A DNA stretch of 50,226 bases, taken from assembly GCA_028826165.1 (NCBI GenBank), contig JAPDFW010000047.1, positions 1 through 50,226 of the forward strand, written 5' to 3'. Positions 1-11,400 of this stretch are shown here, piece by piece (the first letter of the stretch is position 1; every line of letters starts with the position of its first letter). This DNA comes from Anaeramoeba ignava (taxonomy: Eukaryota > Metamonada > Anaeramoebidae). The notes under the pieces are model-generated. The model saw only the letters and a program-made list of their open reading frames with translations. It searched no databases and was not told where the DNA came from. A program made the translations under genes and the position numbers.

Positions 1-2414
1 TATGGATTGAGTTGATAAAACAAGAGATTTCTTCATAAAGATATTGTTACGCATAATTCAGATCCAGCATTTCAGTTAAATACTTGGAATTGTTCAAGTA
101 TGGGATTAGATACTTGCAATAAAGAAAACATTTTCCTGCAATTAATTGGTTGATTTCTTATAGTAAATATATGAAAGCTTTAGATAATATGGATAAAATG
201 ATTCCTGAATTTACAAATTTGAGAACGAAAAGCAGAAATTTTATCATCGTAGAAGAAGAACGAAATTGTTCAATTAGTTGGAAAAGTACAATTATAATTC
301 ATTTATTTAACAATTTATTTAACAATTTATTTCAATATTTATTTAAATATTTATTTATTTATTTATAAATTTATTTCAATATTTATTTATTTATTTACAA
401 ACTTATTTATTTATTTATTTACTTATTTATTTATTTATAAATTTATTTGAATATTTATTTAAATATTTGTTTAAATATTTCTATTTATTTATTTGTCAAT
501 TTATTTATTTATTTTAACAATTTATTTACAATTTATTTAAATATTTATTTCAAATAATCCTAGATTAAAATTTATTATGAATAATAATTTTATTTATTTT
601 ATTTATTTATTTATCTGATTTATTTTAAAATTTATTTATTTATTTAAATTTTATTTTATTTATTTTAATAATTTATTATAAAATTAATTTAATAATTTAT
701 TTCACATTATTTTATTTATTTAAATATTTATTTGGGCACAATTTATTTTAAATAAATTTATTTAACAATTCCTATTTCATTTTATTTAAATAATGAATTT
801 ATTTATTTATTTCACAATTTATTTATAACTTATTCTTTCACATTTATTTAATAATTTCATAACAATTATTTAAAATTTATTTAAAGTTTAAATTTGATTA
901 AATATTTATTTCATAAATTTATTTACTAATAATTTATTTGGAATAATTTGTATATATAAATTCTATTTAAAATATTTATTTTAAAGACATTTAATAATTT
1001 ATTTCTAAAAATTTATTTAAAATATTTATTTGGAAAAATTTATTTTAAAAATTTATTTAAAAATTTATTTAAAATTTATCAGATTTAATAATTTGATTTA
1101 AAAATTTATTTATGCTTATAAAATTCATATTTAAATATTTATTTCAAAGAGGCCATTTGCAATCATTATTTAAAAATTTAGATAAATTTATTTTAAAATT
1201 TATTTAAAAATTTATTTTAATAATTTATAAAAAATTTATTTTATTCTATTTAAAATTTTATTAAAAATTCTATTTTAAAAATTTATTTAAAAATTTATTT
1301 TAAATATTATTTAACAAATTTATTTAACAATTTATTAACAATTTATTTTCGAAAAATTTATTTTAAATAATTATTTCAAAATTTATTTTAAAGTTCTATT
1401 TGGGAATATTTATTTAACAATTTATTTCAAAATTTATTTTCAATATTTATTTAAAAATTAATTTAAATATTTATTAATTTAAATATTTATTTAAATATTT
1501 ATTTTCAAAATTTATTTTTAACAATTTATTTATAAATTTTATTTTAAAAATTTATTTAAATATTTTATTTAATAATTTATTTAAAAATTTATTTAACAAT
1601 TTATTTAAAAATTTATTTAACAATTTATTTCAATATTTATTTAAAAATTTATTTAACAATTTATTTCAATATTTATTTAAAAATTTATTTCACAATTTAT
1701 TTAAAAATTTATTTCAAAATTTATTTATAAATTTATTTAAATATTTATAATAATTTATTTAAAATTGGTCTATTTATAAATTTATTAACAATTTATTTAA
1801 TAATTTATTTTAAAAATTTATTTAAATATTTATTTAATAATTTATTTAATAATTTATTTCAAAAATTTATGGAAAATATTTATTCGGCCAATTTTATTTA
1901 ACAATTTATTTAAAAATTTATTTAACAATTTATTTAACAATTTATTTATAAATTATTTAACAATTTATTTAAATATTTATTTAACAATTTATTTAAATAT
2001 TTATTTTAAAAATTTATTTAAAAATTTATTTTAAAAATTTATTTAATAATTTATTTTAGGATTCTTTTGGATGAAAGTGAAAAGTTATTTTTAGAAACAG
2101 CTAAAATTTTAAAAGATGATTTTCTTCAACAAAATTCATATACAGAATATGATAGATATTGTCCATTTGGAAAACAATTTGGATGTTAAGAAAACATTAT
2201 AACTTGGCATAATTTAGCAATGAAAGCAGTAAAAAGATCAACAAGAGAAAAAAGAATTACACTTGCAAAAATTCAAGCAGCAATGGGTCCAGTTATTGAA
2301 AGAATTAGTTCTCAAAAATTCGAATTACCAAATGAAGGAAGAAAAGTTATTGAAGAAAAATATCAAAGATTAAATGAAGATATTAATATTTCTTTCCGTG
2401 AATTGGATGATTAA
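1..2414 (+). CDS. V-type ATPase catalytic subunit A, C-terminal part, partial and frameshifted
   Basis: This is the C-terminal part of the catalytic A subunit of the vacuolar proton pump, the ATP-hydrolysing subunit of the V1 sector. Visible family blocks are [19 protein letters not shown] (about 130-190), EIVQLVGK (about 270-285), [19 protein letters not shown] (from about 2115) and the C-terminal helices ending FRELDD and TAA at 2414. A GT-AG intron, about 286-2059 and almost wholly satellite, separates VGK from ILLDESEK; the phase fits if the A run at the donor is one base too long. The 5' end, including the nucleotide-binding domain, lies outside the window. The frame is broken several times: between about 60 and 150, near 271, and near 2185-2200, where GMLRN reads as GC-stop-EN. 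These are one-base changes, mostly in homopolymers. They may be consensus errors at a contig edge; a decaying copy is the alternative. The family call is firm, the functional state is not. Confidence 0.82.
300..2056. repeat. ATTTATTT-type satellite filling the V-ATPase A intron
   Basis: About 1.75 kb of imperfect units such as AACAATTTATTTAAAAATTTATTT, sharing an ATTTATTT core at 6-12 base spacing. It lies between the GT at 286 and the TTTTAG at 2054-2059. No coding potential is seen in it; the short frames are Leu/Phe/Ile simple sequence. Confidence 0.9.
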
Positions 2415-2504
2415 TTTTCAAAATCAATTTTCTTAACAATTTTCTTAAAAATTTTCTTAATAATTTCCTTTTTCTTTCAAAATAAAAATTCATTTCGATT
2501 TTAA

Positions 2505-2585
2505 TTTTTTCATTTTTTATTTTTTCATTTTTTATTTTTTCATTTTTTCATTTTTTCATTTTTTATTTTTTTCATTTTTTTCTTT
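2505..2585 (+). promoter_or_regulatory. T-rich CATTTTTT repeat upstream of the cyclin L-like gene
   Basis: Six or so CATTTTTT units end about 20 bases before the start codon. The same pyrimidine tract recurs upstream of nearly every gene here on both strands, so it is probably a core promoter or 5' leader element. The role is inferred. Confidence 0.5.
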
Positions 2586-2603
2586 TCAAAAAAAAAAATT
2601 TAA

Positions 2604-4067
2604 ATGGAAAATCATATAATTCTTTCAACAGAAAAACTTTTAAATACACCTTCAAATAAAGATGGAGTTTCTGATGAAGATGAAAGAAAAATAAGAGTTT
2701 ATGGAGCAATTTTAATAAGAAAAATAGGATTAATTTTAAAATTGTAAATTGAAAGAAAATTTTATTTATTTCAAAAAAAGGAAAAGATTTTTAAAAAAAA
2801 ATTTGGAATTAAAAATCAAACAAAAAAAAGACCACATTATACAATAGCAACTGCACAAACAATTTTTCAACGATTTTATTATACAAAATCAATTAAAAGA
2901 ATTGAAGTGAAAGTAATTTCTATGGCAAGTGTTTTTTTAGCTTCAAAAATAGATGAAACACCAAGAAGAATTGTTCATATTATTAATAGTTTTATTCATG
3001 TTCAACAACTTGAAGAAAATCAACAAATTCATCCTATTGATCCTTATTCTCAAGAATATACTGATATTAGCAGTGAAATTGTTAAAGGAGAATCTTATAT
3101 GCTTCATCAATTTGGTTTTGTTATTCAAGTTGAACATCCTTTTAAATTTTTATTAAATTATTGTAATAGTTTAGAATGTAGTCAAGAATTAACTCAAACT
3201 GCTTGGAATATTTTGAATGATAGGTTATTCATCCTCATTTAAATTTAATTTTAATTTTAATTTTAATTTTAATTTTAATTTTAATTTTAATTTTAATTTT
3301 AATTTTAATTTTGATTTTGATTTTAATTTGATTTAATTTTAATTTAATTTTAATTTTAATTTTGATTTTAATTTAATTTTTATTTTAATTTGATTTAATT
3401 TTAATTTTAATTTTAATTTAATTTTAATTTTGATTTAATTTTAATTTTGATTTTAATTTTAATTTTAATTTAATTTTAATTTAATTTAATTTTAATTTTG
3501 ATTTAAATTTGATTTTAATTTAATTTTAATTTAATTTTTGATTTTAATTTAATTTAAATTTGATTTTAATTTAATTTTGATTTGATTTAATTTTAATTTA
3601 ATTTTAATTTTTATCCGATTTTGATTTTAATTTGATTTAATTTTTATTTAATTTTGATTTAATTTTAATTTTAATTTTGATTTTGATTTTAATTTTGATT
3701 TTAATTTTAATTTTATTTTGATTTAATTTTAATTTAATTTAATTTTTATCCGATTTTGATTTAAATTTGATTTAAATTTAATTTTTATCTGATTTTGATT
3801 TTAATTTTAATTTTAATTTAATTTAAATTTTAAAATTATAGTTATTTAACAACTATTTGTGTTCAATTTCCACCAGAAGTTATTGCATCATCATGTATAT
3901 ATTTTGCATCACGTTTAATTGATGAAGAAATTGTTAGAAATGTTGAATGGTATAAATTATTTGGAACAACAATGGATGAAATTTTAGATGTTTCTTTAGA
4001 ACTTATGCTTTTATATCTTCAAAATATTGAAAGTCCAAAATATATTCAATTTTCTGATGAAAAATAA
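2604..4067 (+). CDS. Cyclin-L-like protein (three exons)
   Basis: Predicted exons are 2604-2743, 2831-3223 and 3842-4067, giving 252 residues and ending in TAA. The protein is a two-fold cyclin box. The first fold reads ILKLPHYTIATAQTIFQRF then ASVFLASKIDETPRRI. The second has TAWNILNDSYLTTICVQFPP followed by ASSCIYFASR and WYKLFGTT. This follows the cyclin L pattern closely (LLRLPQVAMATGQ, EAPRRI, NDSLRT, WFLLFGTT). Cyclin L partners CDK11-type kinases and acts in the nucleus in transcription-coupled pre-mRNA splicing. Both introns are phase 2: the first is 87 bases and the second 618 bases of satellite. The metazoan C-terminal RS domain is absent; the protein stops soon after the second fold. 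Cyclin T or K is a less likely reading. Confidence 0.86.
3240..3837. repeat. TTTTAA/TTTTGA hexamer satellite in cyclin L-like intron 2
   Basis: Roughly 600 bases of (AATTTT)n with TTTTGA variants. They are interrupted by the motif TTTTTATCCGATTTT at about 3609 and 3745 and a variant with ATCTGATTTT at about 3783. The same interruption recurs in the RBBP4-like gene about 24 kb away. Confidence 0.9.
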
Positions 4068-4089
4068 TTTTAATAATTTTAATAAATTT

Positions 4090-4130
4090 TTTCATTTTTC
4101 ATTTTTCATTTTTTTCTTTCATTTTTTTAT
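4090..4130 (+). promoter_or_regulatory. CATTTTT tract upstream of the ASCC1-like gene
   Basis: Four CATTTTT repeats lie in the 70-base gap between the cyclin stop and the next ATG. Such a short gap suggests the promoter is within or very near this tract. Confidence 0.5.
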
Positions 4131-4135
4131 TTGAA

Positions 4136-7100
4136 ATGGAAAGTGGTCAAAAAGGAGTTAAATTAATTAAAATTGATAATAGATTTTATCGTTTTCAACA
4201 AATTAGAGGAAAAGATTCAGAATTAAAATCAGAAGAAAAAGAAACTCAAAAAGAAAATCAATTAGAAAATCAATTTAAAATTGAAGAAGAAAAAGAAATA
4301 GAAAATCAAATAGAAAATCAATTTAAAAATCAATTAGAAAATCAATTTAAAATTGAAGAAGAAAATAATTTTGAAAATAATTTTGAAAATAAACAAAATA
4401 ATCAATTAACTACTGATAAAACTAAAGTTTGGAAAAGACCTCATGTTTGGATACGAAAAGAACAACAAAATTCATTTATTTCTTCAAATGAAACAAATTC
4501 ACAAAATAATCAAAATCAAAATCAAAACCAAAATATAAATCAAAATCAAAATCAAAATCAAAATCAAAATCAAAATCAAAATCAAAATCAAAATCAAAAT
4601 TCTCAAGAAAACAAATGGAAACATAAACAAAATAATGAAAAATCAAAAAAATTTTCTCATTCAATTAATCTTCAAATTCCAAGTGATTTTATTCCATTAA
4701 TTGCAGGAAAACAATTTAGAACTAAAAAAAGAATTGAATTTTCAAGCAAAACACAAGTAAAATTGATTAGAATAATTTAATAATTTTAATAATAATTTTA
4801 ATAATAATTTTAATAATTAATTTAATAATAATTTTAATAATAATTTTAATAATAATTTTAATAATAATTTTAATAATAATTTTAATAATTAATTTAATAA
4901 TAATTTTAATAATAAATTTAATAATTAATTTAATAATAATTTTAATAATAATTTTAATAATAAATTTAAAAATAATTTTAATAATAATTTTAAAAATAAT
5001 TTTAATAATAATTTTAATAATAAATTTTAATAATAATTTTAATAATCAATTTAATAATCAATTTAATAATCAATTTAATAATCAATTTAATAATAATTTT
5101 AATAATAATTTTTAATAATTTTTAATAATAATTTTAATAATAATTTTAATAATATTTTTAATAATAATTTTTAATAATAATTTAATAATAATTTTAATAA
5201 TCAATTTAATAATCAATTTAATAATAATTTTAATAACAAATTTAATAATAAATTTAATAATAATTTTAATAATAAATTTAATAATCAATTTAATAATAAT
5301 TTTAATAATAAATTTAATAATAAATTTAATAATAAATTTAATAATCAATTTAATAATAAATTTAATAATAATTTTAATAATAATTTTAATAATAAATTTA
5401 ATAATAAATTTAATAATAATTTTAATAATAAATTTATAAATAATTTAATAATAATTTTTAATAATAAATTTTTAATAATAATTTTAATAATTAATTTATA
5501 AATAAATTTAATAATTTAATTTAATTAATTTATAAATAAATTTAATAATAATTTTAATAATAAATTTAATAATCTTAATAATAAATTTAATAATAAATTT
5601 AATAATAATTTTAATAATAAATTTAATAATCAATTTAATAATAATTTTAATAATCAATTTAATAATAATTTTAATAATAAATTTAATAATCAATTTAATA
5701 ATAAATTTAATAATCAATTTAATAATCAATTTAATAATCAATTTTAATAATAATTTTAATAATAATTTTAATAATAATTTTAATAATATTTTAATAATCA
5801 ATTTAATAATAAATTTAATAATCAATTTAATAATCAATTTAATAATAAACTTAATAATAATTTTAATAATTAATTTAATAATAATTTTTAATAATAATTT
5901 TAATAATCAATTTAATTAATAATTTTAATAATAAATTTATAAATAATTTAATAATAATTTTATAAATAATTTTAATAATAATTTTAATAATAATTTTAAT
6001 AATAAATTTAATAATTAATTTAATAATTAATTTAATAATAATTTTAATAATCAATTTAATAATAAATTTTAATAATTTAATAATTTTAATAATAAATTTA
6101 ATAATAAATTTAATAATCAATTTTAATAATCAATTTAATCAATTTAATAATAATTTTAATAATAATTTTAATAATAATTTTTAATAATAATTTTAATAAT
6201 AATTTTAATAATAATTTTAATAATCAATTTTAATAATAATTTTAATAATAATTTTAATAATCAATTTAATAATAATTTTAATAATAAATATAATAATAAA
6301 TTTAATAATAAATTTAATAATAATTTTAATAATAATTAATTTAATAATAATTTTAATAATCAATTTAATTAATAATTTTAATAATCAATTTATAAATAAT
6401 TTTTGTTAAAATAGATTTTTATTCCTCCAAAATCATCTAAAAATCACGAAATAAAAATTATTGGAGAATCAGAAGCAAATATACAACAAGCAAAAATGGA
6501 AATTGATAAAATTATTGAAAATGCAAAATCACGATTACCTTATACACACTTTGTTTCTTTGCCATTAAACAACAATACAATAAAAGAAAATTTACAAAAT
6601 TTACAAAAAAACATAGAATCATTATATAAATCAAATCCAAATCAAAAATGTGGATTTCGAACAAATTTTTTACAAAAACCAGAAAAATTACATATAACTT
6701 TACTTTTAATTAAAATATTCAATGAAAAAGAACTTCAAAAAGCAAAAAAAATATTCAAAAATTTAGATCTTGAATTTCTTCAACTCAAAAATTCAAAGTT
6801 AATGATTCGAGGATTAGGAGCATTTTATGATTCAACACTTTCCAATTCAAGAGTAATTTATGGTAAAATTGAGAAGAATATGAATCAAGAATGTTATGAA
6901 AAAATTGAAACTCTTCATGATATTTTAGTTTCCAAATTTAAAGAAGAAGGTTTTTATGTTGATTTATCACCTTTTCAACTTCATACAACAATTATCAATA
7001 CTCGATATGGAGCTGAAAATGAGAATCATTTGTTTTTTGATTCAAATCCAATTTTTAATCAGGAAAATTTGGAAAATTTCTTAATTGGTGAACAAGTTTT

Positions 7101-7182
7101 AAATGAAATTCATCTTTCTTCTAGATTGTCTTTTGATCCAAAAACTGGTTATTATTCTTCAGAAGAAATACTTAAATTTTAA
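4136..7182 (+). CDS. ASCC1-like protein: KH domain plus 2H phosphoesterase (two exons)
   Basis: Exons 4136-4756 and 6415-7182 give 462 residues. The N-terminus has VKLIKIDNRFYRFQQI, as in ASCC1, then a Glu/Asn/Gln-rich linker with an (NQ)n run. A KH domain (about 180-245) starts INLQIPSDFIPLIAGKQF and resumes in exon 2 as IFIPPKSSKNHEIKIIGE. The C-terminal half is an AKAP7/2'-5' RNA ligase-like fold with both HxT motifs, HIT near residue 300 and HTT near 397, spaced as in the family. ASCC1 belongs to the activating signal cointegrator complex, linked to transcription, alkylation-damage repair with ASCC3/ALKBH3 and ribosome quality control. Both histidine motifs are intact, so RNA phosphodiesterase chemistry is possible. 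The 1658-base phase 0 intron cuts the KH domain between TQ and IF. The two-domain order makes the call strong. Confidence 0.9.
4500..4600 (+). repeat. Coding (CAAAAT)n tract, Asn-Gln dipeptide run
   Basis: A hexamer repeat inside exon 1 of the ASCC1-like gene encodes alternating Asn and Gln. It is the coding counterpart of the A/T-rich hexamer satellites around it and lies in a linker, not in a folded domain. Confidence 0.9.
4776..6405. repeat. TTTAATAA satellite filling the ASCC1-like intron
   Basis: About 1.6 kb of units like TTTAATAATAATTT and TTTAATAATCAA. Donor GT is at 4757 and acceptor AG at 6413-6414. The long minus-strand frames here are Ile/Lys-only simple sequence and are not genes. 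Confidence 0.92.
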
Positions 7183-8410
7183 ATCAAATTCAAAATCATT
7201 TACAAATTTTAAATCAAATTCAAAATTATTTAGAAATTCAAATTCAAAATCATTTACAAATTCAATTCAAAATCATTTAGAAATTTTAAATCATTTAGAA
7301 ATTCAATTTCAATTTCAAAATCATTTAGAAATTCAATTCAAAATTAAATTCAATTTTAAATTCAAAATCAATTTCAATTTCAATTTCAATTTTAAATTCA
7401 AAACCAAATTCAAATTCAAAATCATTTAGAAATTCAATTTCAATTTCAAATTCAAATTCAAAATCAAATTCAATTTCAAAATCAATTTCAATTTCAAATT
7501 CAATTTCAATTTCAATTCAAAATCAAATTCAATTTCAAATTCAAATTCAAAATCAAAATCAATTTCAATTTCAATTTCAAATTCAATTTCAATTTCAATT
7601 TCAATTTCAATTTCAAAATCAATTTTAAATTCAAAATCATTTAGAAATTTTAAATCAAATTCAATTTCAAAATTAAATTCAATTTCAATTTCAATTTCAA
7701 ATTCAAATTCAATTTTAAATTAAATTCAAAATCAAAATCAAATTCAAAATCAAATTCAATTTCAATTTCAATTTCAATTTAAATTTCAAAATCAAAATCA
7801 AATTCAATTTCAATTCAAAATCATTTAGAAATTTTAAATCAAATTCAAATTCAAAATCAAATTCAATTTTAAATTCGATTTCAATTTCAATTTCAATTTC
7901 AATTTCAATTTCAAATCAAATTCAATTCCAAAATCAAATTCAAAATCAAATTCAAAATCAAAATCAAATTCAAAATCAAAATCAAAATCAAAATCAATTT
8001 TAAATTCAAATTCAAATTCAAAATCAAATTCAAAATCAAATTCAAATTCAATTTCAAAATTAAATTCAAATTCAAATTCAATTTCAAATTCAATTTCAAA
8101 TTCAAAATCAATTTCAATTTCAATTTTAAATCAAAATCAATTTCAATTTCAAAATCAATTTCAATTTCAATTTCAATTTCAAATTCAATTTCAAATTCAA
8201 ATTCAAAATCAAAATCAAAATCAATTTTAAATTTAAATTCAAATTCAAATTTAAATTCAAATTTAAATTCAAAATCATTTAGAAATTCAATTTCAATTTC
8301 AAAATCAAATTCAAAATCAATTTAAATTTTAAATTCAAAATTAAATTCAAAATCAAATTCAATTTCAATTTCAATTTCAAATTCAAATTCAATTTTAAAA
8401 ATCAAATTTA
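7183..8410. repeat. ATTCAA/TTTCAA hexamer satellite in a spacer
   Basis: The 1.23 kb between the ASCC1-like stop and the ankyrin-BTB promoter tract is (AATTTC)n, (AAATTC)n and (AAATCA)n, with a recurring AAAATCATTTAGAAATTC variant. I see no gene in it. Confidence 0.9.
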
Positions 8411-8417
8411 ATAAAAA

Positions 8418-8467
8418 ATTTTTTTTTCATTTTTTTCTTTCATTTTTTTTTCATTTTCATTTTTATT
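8418..8467 (+). promoter_or_regulatory. CATTTTTT tract upstream of the ankyrin-BTB gene
   Basis: Several T runs punctuated by CA end two bases before the ATG at 8470. The very short distance suggests a minimal 5' leader or that transcription starts within the tract. Confidence 0.5.
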
Positions 8468-8469
8468 TT

Positions 8470-11400
8470 ATGGAAGATTTAATTAAAATATTTCAAAAAA
8501 GTAATAATATTAAAGAAATTAAAAAGGCTTTAAAAGATTATCCAGAAGAAAACTTAAATCAAGTAATAAATTTAAAAACAAATAGAAAATTTCAATTTAA
8601 AACACAAAAAACAATTTTAAAATATAATTTTAAAGGGAAAAACACCACTTCATTTATATTTGACACAAAAAAATAAAAAAATTGAGATTTTAGAAGCCAT
8701 TTTAAAAATGCCTAAATTAAATATTAATGCAAAAAATGTAAAAAAAAAATCATTTATAAATTTAATTTAAAAAATTTAATTTAAATTTAATTTAAATTTA
8801 ATTTATTAGGAATCTGTAATTATATTGTTTTAAAATTCTTTTTAAAATTGTTTTAAAATTGTTTTTTATATTGGCTTTTTTATATTTATTATTAAAGAAT
8901 GAAACACCTTTAGCTGTTCTTTTAAAAGAAACAGATTCTTCAAATTTCTTACAATTTGTTGAAAAATTATTGAAAGCTGGAGCTGATCCTAATTTAGTTT
9001 CTGTATAAATAATAATATTTTTTATAAATAATAATATTTTTTATAAATAATAATATTTTTATAAATAATAATATTTTTATAAATAATAATATTTTTTGTA
9101 AATAATAATATTTCTTTAGAATTCTCCTCTTTATAGATTATCCCAACATTCTTCACAAAGCAATGAACTACTGGAATTATTATTAAAATATAAAATAAAT
9201 CCAACTCCAACAAATGTAAAAAAAAACCAGAAAGAGAAAATCAAATAAAAGATTTAACTTTTTTTTTTTTCCAATCAAAAAAAAAATAGACTGTAAATAA
9301 TAAATTTACTTCTTTTTAATTAAATAGAAAATTTAAAATATTCTTTAATTTTTTTCCAAGTATGTAAAATAAAATATTTTCAAATCAAATTTTAGTAAAT
9401 AATTTTATTGAAAAAAAAAATAATTTTCCTATAGATGGAAACTGCATTACATTATGCATGTTATTTTAAAGCTGATTTAAGTACAATTCAATTATTAATT
9501 GATTACGGAGCTGATGTTAATGCAAAATCTGTAATCAATTTTGTTTCAGAACAAAAACAAAAATTATTAAAATAAAAATATCTTTTGTTTAATAATTTTT
9601 TTTTCTTTAGAAAGTAAAAAAACAAAGCATTATTTTTCTGTTTTTTTTTTTACAAAAAATGTTTAAATTATATTTTGGAAAATTTCTTTAAAAATTAGTC
9701 TGTGATTATTATTATTATTTTTATTTTTATTTTGATTTTGATTTAAATATATTGATTTAAATATTCAAAAGGGATATAGTCCTTTACATTATGAATGTTA
9801 CACAGGTCCAAGAAAAGAATCTATTTTATTGCTCATTTCAAAAGGAAGTAAAATTAATTTCCAACATGTAATTTTGATTAATTTTTAATTCAAAAAAAAA
9901 TTTTTTTTTTTTCTTTCTTATTTATCAAAATTCTAAATAATTTTTCATTTTAGAATGTATAATCCAAACAAAAAAATTTACATTAATGATTAAGAATTAT
10001 TAATTTTTATTATTTAATTTTGATTTAAAAGAATGTAAAATTAATAATATAAAATTAAAATAATTTGAAAAATTAAAAAGAAAATATATAAAAAATATAA
10101 AAAGGGAGAAACTGCTCTTCATTTTGCAATTAAAGCAAGTGCTCCTCATGAAGTTATTGAGACTTTGTTAGATCAGGGAGCAGATCCAAATATTGATGAT
10201 GTTATTTTTGCTTTTTCTTTTTTATTAAATTATTCTTCTAAAATAATAATTTAAATATTTAAATAATAAAACAATAGAATGTAAAAAAAAGACTTTTTTC
10301 TCTTTCTCTTTCCATTTTGTGATTAAATTTTAAATGAAAATTTAAAACAAAAATTTTAGACTGTAAACAAAAAATATTTATTTTTTTTTTCTTTTTTAAA
10401 TTTTAAATTTTAATATTTTGAATAATAGAAATCATCAGGATTCTCTTTAATTTGTTCTTCTACAAGATATGGTGTTGAAACATTTGAAAAAATGCTTCAA
10501 TGCTCAGCAGATATTAAAAGCGACAAATATGTATATTTTTTTTTTCAATTCTTTCAAAAAAACTTTTTTTATAAATTGCCTTATTATTATTATTTTAAAT
10601 AGAATGGAAAAACTCCTCCTTTAATTTCAATTTTAAATCACAATAATTTTCTTCATCTTGTCGATTTATTTGCAAAATATGGTGCAAATTTTGAAGTTTC
10701 TAATGTTTGATTTCATCATTTATTATTTTAAAATCAATTTAATAATTAATTTCATTTTATTTATTTTTTTAATAGAATGTTTGATTAATTTTAATTTTAA
10801 ATTTATTTTTAATTTTAATTTTAATTTTAATTTTATATTTTTTTAGGAAGTTTGATTTCATTTTTCATTTCTTTATAGTTAATTTTATAATTATGATTTA
10901 AAAATTAATTTTAGGGAGATACTCCTATTATTGCAGCTTGTAGACAAAAAATTACACAATCATCAATTCATAAACTATTAGAATTTAATGTGAACGTGAA
11001 TGCAAAAAATGTATTTATATTTATATTTGTATTTATATTTTGATATTTATATTTTTCATAAATGATTAGAATGTAATATTAATTATTTAATAAGTATTTA
11101 TTTATAATGATTTATTTACATAAAAAAAATCAATAGGAAGTATTTTTTTTGTTTAAAAAAATCATTATAAAAATAATAAAATATTTTTTGTTTCAATTAT
11201 TAAAATAAAATTATTAAGGGAAAAACTGCACTTCATTATGCTTCAAGTGAAAGTTTATCAACTCAAATTCTTGAAGATTTAATATTACATGGAGCTAATA
11301 TTGATGAATATGATGTAAATTTTTTTTCATGATTTTTCACAATAAAAACAAATAATATTCAATACAAATTAATTAATTTATTAACTTAAATCAAAAGAAT

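Noticed and set aside
2831-3223. Cyclin T/K as the identity of the cyclin gene
   Set aside because: The EAPRRI-like DETPRRI, the NDSYLTT stretch and WYKLFGTT match cyclin L better, though a divergent transcriptional cyclin cannot be fully ruled out.
5112-6120. Minus-strand Ile-Ile-Lys frames
   Set aside because: They are simple-sequence translations of the TTTAATAA satellite in the ASCC1-like intron.
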